Positions 57,900-64,000 of a DNA stretch of 64,000 bases are shown in pieces. The notes beneath the pieces were generated by a model. It had not been told where the DNA came from. It was given only the letters and a program-made list of their open reading frames with translations, and ran no database searches. Positions within the stretch are counted from its first letter, which is position 1, and each line of letters opens with the position of its first letter. The stretch is from Amoebidium appalachense (taxonomy: Eukaryota > Ichthyosporea): positions 18,662,001-18,726,000 of the forward strand of contig CAVNZM010000001.1 of the NCBI GenBank assembly GCA_963693365.1, read 5' to 3'. The translations under genes were made by a program, and so were the position numbers.

Positions 57900-58816
57900 G
57901 TCCTAGAGACTGGGTATGTAGTGGTGCTATAACGGAAGTTATGATATGATGGTTTTCGGTAAATGAAAGCTAGTAGTAGAGGGTTTATTTAGGTGAAGAT
58001 GGAAAGAGGGCGGGCGCATTTGAAACGTGTGCCTGAAAAAAAGTAAGCACCCCGCAAACGTGTATGGCTGATAACTGCACGCACTTTGGTGAATCATTGC
58101 CTGCAAAAACGAACATCGATGGAGAGAAAACTGAGAAAACAGCAATACTCCTCTCGCATAAAACCGTGCGGCTTCAAGAACACGACAACATTCGTCGTTT
58201 TGATACGTTTTCACGCGCTTTCGTTTTTCACTTGCGCGTTTACCTGCTGATGATGGTCGTTTAAATGACGCAGCTCTGCGCATGCACCGAGGTGAAAAGG
58301 TGCTGAATGAGGGCCGGCTAAACACGCGCTGGCACCGAGATTCGAATGCCACTGATCTTGCGTGACTCGCAACTTCCAGTACTTGTGACGTAACCGCCAA
58401 AACCAGATAATGGGGAGTTTTGTTTCATTCTTCTGAATGGATAATCAAAATATGTTTGGCTCTTGTAACAATTTAAATATAAAAGAATATCACGCGGCTC
58501 AGTTAGATCACGATTATCTAATCAATATAAAGGAACGTAAAGCCAGTCAGCATTTCACACATTTAACCTTTTTTGGCAAGCCTGCGCAGTTTAGAAATTC
58601 CACCAGCGTCGGCATGTTGCTGATATCCGCGGCCGGTCAGGCGGAATCGAAACACCACTATCATAACCATATGTACGTGAGACGTTTTCTCGAAGACGGA
58701 GGAGCTTATCAGTGGTGGTGGTGGTGGTGGTGGTGACCGGTGGCGGTGTGTGTGCGTGTGTGCGTGTGTGCGTGTGTGCGTGTGTGCGTGTGTGCGTGTC
58801 GCGTGCGCGCGTGCGC

Positions 58817-58887
<71 letters not shown>

Positions 58888-59083
58888 TGTGTGCGTGCGT
58901 GTGTGTGTGTGTGTGTGTGTGTGTACATTTGTGTGTGCGAGTGTGTGCTTGTGTGCGTGTGTGCCTGTGTACGTGTGTGCCTGTGCGTGTACGTGTGTGT
59001 GGTGGTGCACGTACGTGGTGGTGGTAGTGGTACGTGGTGGTGGTGGTCATGGCCGGTGATGGTGGTGGTGGACCTGGTGGTGG

Positions 59084-59121
<38 letters not shown>

Positions 59122-59159
59122 GGGGGAGGGGGGGGGGGGGGGAGGGGGGGGGGGGGGGG
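57900..59159. other. Spacer between the minus-strand gene and the copia element
   Basis: Probably holds the promoter of the minus-strand gene in its first few hundred bases, although I see no clear TATA box. A GGT-triplet run (58711-58734) leads into GTGC and GT arrays (58750-58925), then GGT-rich sequence and a poly-G block broken by A (59087-59159), in which the retrotransposon inserted. An ORF at 58437-58736 is too weak to call. Confidence 0.6.
58803..58890 (+). repeat. (GTGC)n tetranucleotide repeat
   Basis: About 20 units flanked by GTGTGC and (GT)n. It is the opposite-strand counterpart of the CGCA array at 53801. Confidence 0.95.
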
Positions 59160-59464
59160 TGTCGAACAGGATAGCCATCCGGTATGCCCTGCGTTAGCGT
59201 AGCACTAGTGATCGGGAATATTCGAGATATTCGGGATAAACTGGTGGATAGGTTCACGATAGATCAGGATAGATCTAGAAGAGTCTAGAAGATTCTATTG
59301 GAGTGTTTTGATTGGTAGCGACTAGATCCATAGCGGCGGGTAGACCAATCGGGAATAGTATGTAACATTCCAGTTAGCCAGACCACAAGTATATAAAGGT
59401 CCCGGTGGGCCAGTCAATGCAAGTCAGCAAATAATAAAGTCTCACAGAGAAACCTCTAAGTTAC
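59160..59464 (+). repeat. 5' LTR of the copia element
   Basis: 305 bp beginning TGTCGAACAGG. It contains a CCAAT (59345), a TATA box TATATAAA at about 59390-59397 and AATAAA at 59433-59438, so the R region probably starts near 59420. It ends TTAC directly against the primer-binding site. Confidence 0.95.
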
Positions 59465-59478
59465 GGTTATGGGCCCAG
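59465..59478 (+). promoter_or_regulatory. Primer-binding site, initiator tRNA-Met anticodon region
   Basis: GGTTATGGGCCCAG is the reverse complement of the conserved CTGGGCCCATAACC anticodon stem-loop of eukaryotic initiator tRNA-Met. This is the internal (half-tRNA) priming mode known from Drosophila copia, rather than priming from the tRNA 3' CCA end. Confidence 0.85.
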
Positions 59479-59512
59479 TGCAACGCTACGATCAAGCGAC
59501 TGTTGAGACAAG

Positions 59513-62182
59513 ATGGGAAGAGCAAAATGTCCAGTTCCCATGTATGAAGGAGAAGGCAAGGGCAAAATCTCCTACTCAATGTGGGCCATGCGCATGAAGT
59601 GCTTCCTCGAGGGCGAGGAATTATGGTACACGATTGAAGACGTGGCTCCTGAAGTGATAGGAGAGGACGGCGAACTGGTGGAGCAACCTCCGGTGGAGAT
59701 CGACCCCTTGGACCAGAAGAAGGCGACTTCCTACCTGGTGGAGACACTAGGTGATGTACCTGCAAGCCTGTGTCGGCGAGCTATTGCCGTAGGAAATCCC
59801 AAGGACATATGGGATACGGTAGCATCATACGCTGCGCGCAACACAGATGAGCACAAGAGAATGTTGATTCAACAGTTCTGGCGTGCTGATATGATCCCGA
59901 CGGAAAGCGTGCTGGAGTATGCGGCCCGTCTGGAGTGCATTGTGCAGGATCTTCTTCATATCGACCCCAATGGAGTTAGTGAGGACATGGTTGCCGAGAA
60001 ATTCCTGGACGGTGTAGGCGCTGACGACCGATTCCGCACCGACGTTAGGACCATTCAAGCTTTACCAGCAGCTGAGAAGACAATGGAAAAGATAATCGCC
60101 AAGCTGCGTGGTTTTGAGGAGAACGAGGCTGCAAGGGAACAGCAGCGGGTGATGATGACCAGCACCCAATGGCGCGGCCGTACGCCACGACAGGACACCG
60201 GCAAGCCGCGCGTGACTGACATATCCAAGGTGGAGTGTTACAAATGTCACAAGTTTGGGCACTACAAGTCACAGTGTCCAAAGAAGAAGAAGGGCGGCAA
60301 TCGCGGCGACAAGGCGAAGCAGAACGGAGCTTCCAAGGAGATACTCGCCATGGCGGTAAACAGCGGACTCCCTTCTTCAACTGAGTGGTATTGGGACTGC
60401 GGCGCAACCTCCCATGTCACATGCCGAAAGGACTGGATGGAAGACTTCCGGTCGATCACACCCAAACCCGTCGCTCTGGGTAACACCCCGGGTGTGATGG
60501 CGCTAGGAATAGGCGTCGTAAGATTAACAAGTGAGTTCCAGGGCAACAGCATGACATTTAGACTGCAGAATGTGCTGTACGTGCCAGCATTTGGAACTAA
60601 CGTGATGTCGGCTTCAAGCGCCGGCAAGCACGGGTTAAGAGGCATCACCGACGGTCGACAGTGTACGATTGAGAGTGCCACAGATGGCCAAGTTGTGGCC
60701 CGTGGGGTAGTGGAGGGAGGCCTGTATCGTCTCCTAGTGAAACCCGTATGTGAGAGCGTGAACATGGTGACCACTGCAGTCGGCAGCAGTGGGGGTAACA
60801 CCGTGTGTGAGCCGGTAAAGGGCAGCGCCAGTTTATGGCACCGGCGGTTTGGTCATGTGGCAACAAACACGCTACAGAAAATGGCTAAAGAAAACATCGT
60901 CGAGGGTCTGTGCATCGACTGCAAACCCCAGGATGACGGTGTGTGCGAGGGATGCGCGAGAGGGAAGCAAGCCCGGCTCTCTTTCAGTAAGCTACCCCGC
61001 AAGACAGCGCCAGCGAAGCTCGACAGAGTTCATTCTGATGTGGCAGGACCGTTCAACAAGGAGTCGCTGCAAGGTTCCAAGTATTATGTCACCTTCATCG
61101 ACGACAAGACAAGGTTCACTACGGTGTACTTCATGAAACATAAATCCCAAGTGCATACTTACTTCAAGAAGTACAAGGCACACGTAGAGAAGCAACACGG
61201 TGCCAGCATCAAGATTCTGCGTTCCGACAACGGGGGTGAGTACACCTCCACTGAGTTCAAGTCGTTCCTGGAAGCGTGCGGCATTGAACATGAGGCGACA
61301 GTCCCTTACACACCAGAGCAGAATGGTGTAGCAGAGAGGGCTAACAGGACCATTGTCGAGACGGCGCGCTGCATGCTGCAGTCAGCAGGCATGAGTATGG
61401 GGTTCTGGCAGCTGGCAGTACAGGCAGCTGTGTACATCAAGAACCTGACGCCAACCACAGTACTGGGTGGCATGACACCTTGGGAGGCATGGTATGGAGA
61501 GAAGCCCGATGTTAGCCATCTACGTGTATTTGGTAGCAAGGCATTTGTCCATGTGCCGAAGGACGAGCGCAGGAAGCTAGACGCCAAGAGTCGGGAGTGT
61601 AAATTCGTCGGCTACACAGGTGACAGCAAGACGTACTTGTTGTGGGACACCGAGGCGCGCAAGACTATCGTCGGGCGAGATATGGTGATCGATGAATCAT
61701 GCACCCCAAAGGCCGGTATTCCGGTGGTGCAAGATGAGCCAATGGAATTGCTGATGCATAAGCCAATCGGAAATCAGCAGAGCATGGAATCGAGGAATCC
61801 AATCAGCGTCAAGAAGCAACATTCCTTTCGGAAGCCTGCAATCGGCACTGACAGTGGATATGATTCAGATGCTATCGGCGACGGCGCGGGCGAGGACAGC
61901 GGCGATTCGGACGCGGCAGGGTCAGGAGACGAGGAAGATAGTGCAGAGTTGCAGGTTGCAACCAGAAGTGCCTATCCGTCTATGACTACAAGGCGCGGTG
62001 GGACCTACGGCATCAACGCAGGTGTAGTAGAGTACCGCGACAGTATCAGCATGGCAATTGAGAGTGCTGATAGCAACGAGGATGGCCCTGTGACACTGGA
62101 AGAAGCAATCTCCAGGCCAGCATCAAACACATCGACGTTCAGTACCACTACACCCGTGAGTGTGTGGAGAATGGGGATGTAG
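59513..62182 (+). CDS. Copia Gag-protease-integrase polyprotein, truncated before RT
   Basis: 889-aa ORF. Residues 1-230 are copia Gag (UBN2/retrotran_gag type). A zinc knuckle follows with C242, C245, H250 and C255 (CX2CX4HX4C). The protease active site is D295 in WDCGATSHVT, with Cys where most copia elements have Ser or Thr. The GAG-pre-integrase zinc finger starts at H443 (LWHRRFGH) with CEGCARGK. The integrase core has D509 (HSD), D572 (RSDNGGEY) and E608 (GVAERANRT), a D-X35-E spacing. FVGYTGDSKTYLLW follows. The ORF then has an acidic spacer and PVTLEEAISRP, the usual entry to the copia RT, but changes frame and stops 22 codons later. RT and RNase H catalytic parts are absent. Start chosen as the first ATG after the primer-binding site. 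Confidence 0.95.
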   Translation: MGRAKCPVPMYEGEGKGKISYSMWAMRMKCFLEGEELWYTIEDVAPEVIGEDGELVEQPPVEIDPLDQKKATSYLVETLGDVPASLCRRAIAVGNPKDIWDTVASYAARNTDEHKRMLIQQFWRADMIPTESVLEYAARLECIVQDLLHIDPNGVSEDMVAEKFLDGVGADDRFRTDVRTIQALPAAEKTMEKIIAKLRGFEENEAAREQQRVMMTSTQWRGRTPRQDTGKPRVTDISKVECYKCHKFGHYKSQCPKKKKGGNRGDKAKQNGASKEILAMAVNSGLPSSTEWYWDCGATSHVTCRKDWMEDFRSITPKPVALGNTPGVMALGIGVVRLTSEFQGNSMTFRLQNVLYVPAFGTNVMSASSAGKHGLRGITDGRQCTIESATDGQVVARGVVEGGLYRLLVKPVCESVNMVTTAVGSSGGNTVCEPVKGSASLWHRRFGHVATNTLQKMAKENIVEGLCIDCKPQDDGVCEGCARGKQARLSFSKLPRKTAPAKLDRVHSDVAGPFNKESLQGSKYYVTFIDDKTRFTTVYFMKHKSQVHTYFKKYKAHVEKQHGASIKILRSDNGGEYTSTEFKSFLEACGIEHEATVPYTPEQNGVAERANRTIVETARCMLQSAGMSMGFWQLAVQAAVYIKNLTPTTVLGGMTPWEAWYGEKPDVSHLRVFGSKAFVHVPKDERRKLDAKSRECKFVGYTGDSKTYLLWDTEARKTIVGRDMVIDESCTPKAGIPVVQDEPMELLMHKPIGNQQSMESRNPISVKKQHSFRKPAIGTDSGYDSDAIGDGAGEDSGDSDAAGSGDEEDSAELQVATRSAYPSMTTRRGGTYGINAGVVEYRDSISMAIESADSNEDGPVTLEEAISRPASNTSTFSTTTPVSVWRMGM

Positions 62183-62289
62183 AACTTGTGTATTGCAGCA
62201 CGAACAGTAACGTGGCCGACATGTGCACCAAAGCTTTAGGGAGACTTAAGTTGGTGCAGCATCGGCAGGCCATCGGCATGGCTGAGTAA
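62122..62289 (+). pseudogene. Remnant of the copia RNase H C-terminus
   Basis: In a different frame from the main ORF, this stretch reads KHIDVQYHYTRE, then STNSNVADMCTKALGR, and ends in TAA. It matches the very end of copia pol (KHIDIRYHF...LADIFTKAL in the family). It starts at the point where the main ORF loses similarity, which marks the deletion joint at about 62119-62122. Confidence 0.9.
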
Positions 62290-62413
62290 GAACTACAATT
62301 AGTGTAGTGTTAATGTTCGTGTAGTAGGTGTTATATGTGTTAGTATAGTAGCATAGTTTTAGAGTTGCATCTTAGGTTTAGGTTGCATGCGGTACATAGA
62401 TAGAACACAGTGC

Positions 62414-62422
62414 AAGTGGGGG
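62414..62422 (+). promoter_or_regulatory. Polypurine tract
   Basis: AAGTGGGGG directly before the TG of the 3' LTR, in the position of the plus-strand primer; it carries one T. Confidence 0.7.
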
Positions 62423-62727
62423 TGTCGAACAGGATAGCCATCCGGTATGCCCTGCGTTAGCGTAGCACTAGTGATCGGGAATATTCGAGATATTCGGGAT
62501 AAACTGGTGGATAGGTTCACGATAGATCAGGATAGATCTAGAAGAGTCTAGAAGATTCCATTGGAGTGTTTTGATTGGTAGCGACTAGATCCATAGCGGC
62601 GGGTAGACCAATCGGGAATAGTATGTAACATTCCAGTTAGCCAGACCACAAGTATATAAAGGTCCCGGTGGGCCAGTCAATGCAAGTCAGCAAATAATAA
62701 AGTCTCACAGAGAAACCTCTAAGTTAC
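62423..62727 (+). repeat. 3' LTR of the copia element
   Basis: 305 bp, one substitution relative to the 5' LTR. The next base is A and then a G run. The end could therefore be TTACA here against TTAC in the 5' copy. Confidence 0.95.
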
Positions 62728-63736
62728 AGGGGGGGGGGGGGAGTGAAGGCAATTGTGCGCTATGTAGTCTGTCACGGGCGCCGCACTAAGGAGACCGTGA
62801 AAATTTGACTCGAACAGGCTGTCACACAGGCTACTCGAAAGAAAACGTGTATCGGGTGAGTGGCTGTACAGTAAAAAAGGGCAGAATTCTAGCATGCACA
62901 ATTGCGGTGTACGCACACAAACACTTGTCACCACAAATAAATAATGATCACATGGCACTGTATGTGTTCAAAACAGTGTGCGCAATTGTTGACTTTCTGA
63001 GCAATTTTCCAGCTTTGATATTGATAGTTCGTGTATTATGACAGGCATGAACCAACAACACGCACGCTTCAAGTTCCGTCCCACATGCAACCAAGCTCTC
63101 CCTCTACCGTACAGCTGCAGACACTGGTGAAAAAGTGTGCATGTGGGTTCATCCCGCCCAAATCTAGCATCCAATGATATCTGGTTTAACGGGGGCCGGG
63201 CTCAAAACTTGTATGCAAACTTGTATGCGGGTGAATTGGAAAAGGATGCGAGATAGCTATGGCACCAAGAACTTCTTCTTCTGAGGAGACCCACCCATAT
63301 ATGGATCTGAGCAGTCGACATTTGTTTATGGAAAGCTTTATTATATATTTTTTGGCTCTCAATAACTTTTAACACTGCCTAGCTATACATCATGTTGAGA
63401 CGACGATACATAACCGTATATGTTCTGTCCCCTATTGTGAAACCGTGACAGCTGCATTGCTGTAAAGTATTGAACAGCATTTACACAGGTAGTACACAAA
63501 ATACATTTAGGCACGGTGATGCCTTATGCAAATAACATAAGTTCAACCAGAAGAACAATATCGATAACTTCTCAAATAGGCACTATGCATGTACATGCAG
63601 AAGAAATAAAATAAGAAATAATAGTTGTATGGAAAGGTGATGACCCTTGCCACATGGAACAGATAAAAACATTGTTAACCACACCAAAATTAAACAGCGT
63701 CTGTTTTAAGCACACTGTCAACTAATACTCCATAAT
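62728..63736. other. Spacer 3' of the copia element and of the Hsp20 gene
   Basis: A G run (62728-62740, the continuation of the insertion target), then unique AT-balanced sequence. A minus-strand AATAAA at 63337-63342 lies about 395 bases past the Hsp20 stop and may be its poly(A) signal. No other gene is seen. Confidence 0.6.
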
Positions 63737-64000
63737 TCAAACAGTTGAAGTATGGGCCTTGGTCTGGGTGCCGGCAGTCTCAGCAGCAGCAGGCTTTGCG
63801 CCCTCCCCGATGACCTTCATGCTCTCGGGTGCAGTGTCGGGGCCAGCAATAGAAATCTGCACGGGACTCTTCTTGACGGGCTCGGGCTTGGTCAGCTTCA
63901 CACGCAGAACACCGTCTTCGTAGTGGGCCGTGATGGGCGCTCCGGTGAGCTCGGGTGGGAGCTCTAGGGACTGTTGGAACTCACGCCGGTCGTAGAATTG
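63737..64000 (-). CDS. Small heat-shock protein (Hsp20/alpha-crystallin), C-terminal part
   Basis: ATP-independent chaperone of the alpha-crystallin family; the 5' end lies beyond the window. The 87 residues present cover the last part of the alpha-crystallin domain: a QFYDRREFQQSLELP strand region, then ITAHYEDGVLRVKLTKPE, the family's AxxxxGVLxVxxPK-like signature. The IxI motif (I49-S-I51), which docks into neighbouring subunits during oligomer assembly, follows. The tail is Ala/Thr-rich and polar, ending TSTV. Expression is probably stress-induced, as usual for the family, but the promoter is not in view. Confidence 0.94.
   Translation of the reverse strand, partial: QFYDRREFQQSLELPPELTGAPITAHYEDGVLRVKLTKPEPVKKSPVQISIAGPDTAPESMKVIGEGAKPAAAETAGTQTKAHTSTV

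Larger units (their letters stand above)
59160..62727 (+). mobile_element. Ty1/copia LTR retrotransposon lacking reverse transcriptase
   Basis: 3568 bp with two 305-bp LTRs, a primer-binding site right after the 5' LTR, one long gag-protease-integrase ORF, a remnant of the RNase H end, and a purine-rich tract before the 3' LTR. Protease before integrase without an RT between them gives the copia order. The two LTRs differ at one base (T versus C in the GATTCTATTGG segment), so insertion was recent. The target was a G run, so the exact target-site duplication cannot be read. The RT and most of RNase H are missing, so this copy would need another element to supply them. Confidence 0.95.

Noticed and set aside
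57939-58400. 153-codon minus-strand ORF upstream of the 57899 gene
   Set aside because: No recognisable motif and mixed composition; it lies where the promoter and 5' UTR of the 57899 gene are expected. No splice or phase support.
58437-58736. 99-codon plus-strand ORF (starts MDNQNMFGSCNN, ends in a Trp run)
   Set aside because: It ends by running into a GGT microsatellite and has no donor or partner exon that I could join. It could be a first exon, but the support is too weak.

Overview
The window is nuclear DNA from a eukaryote. The genes are split by spliceosomal introns of about 0.4-1.7 kb. The introns and spacers are packed with poly-C/poly-G runs, (CA)n/(GT)n arrays and (CT)n tracts. 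The gene set (a class V-type myosin with six IQ motifs and a C-terminal dilute domain, a Sec14/CRAL-TRIO protein, a Nudix hydrolase, an ankyrin protein, an Hsp20 and a Ty1/copia element) fits an opisthokont-grade protist. A unicellular holozoan such as an ichthyosporean is my best guess; it rests on gene content and intron style only, and I could not search a database. Homopolymer lengths may be assembly-dependent. All spliced models were built by hand from GT/AG sites, reading phase and family similarity.

Layout. 1-16199 (+): the 3' part of a class V myosin gene, 19 exons, 1078 residues, running from the end of the motor through six IQ motifs, coiled coil and DIL cargo domain; the 5' end lies outside. 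16200-18723: spacer with repeats and one GC-rich stretch that may hide part of a membrane-protein gene. 18724-24649 (+): complete seven-exon CRAL-TRIO (Sec14-like) gene, 300 aa. 24650-27561: spacer with an imperfect hairpin. 27562-28221 (-): single-exon ankyrin-repeat gene. 28222-37368: long repeat-rich spacer with no gene I can support. 37369-41231 (+): five-exon Nudix hydrolase, 159 aa. 41232-45486: spacer with a perfect 54-bp tandem duplication and a cluster of seven CCAAT boxes. 45487-55128 (+): eight-exon gene for a 715-aa protein of unrecognised family with a duplicated 'AAGIDP' motif; one intron carries a perfect 28-bp-stem hairpin just before its acceptor. 55243-57899 (-): probable two-exon gene of unknown function, tail-to-tail with the previous one. 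59160-62727 (+): Ty1/copia retrotransposon with near-identical LTRs that has lost reverse transcriptase and most of RNase H. 63737-64000 (-): C-terminal part of an Hsp20, cut by the window edge.

The genes do not form a pathway; they are independent housekeeping-type loci. What links them is intron architecture: G/GT-rich tracts tend to follow the donor and C/CA-rich tracts tend to precede the acceptor, so many introns could fold back on themselves. The same strand rule points to the terminal exon at 55243-55345 on the minus strand. The most noteworthy items are this intron polarity, the perfect intronic hairpin, the RT-less copia element that still moved recently, and the duplicated-motif protein.
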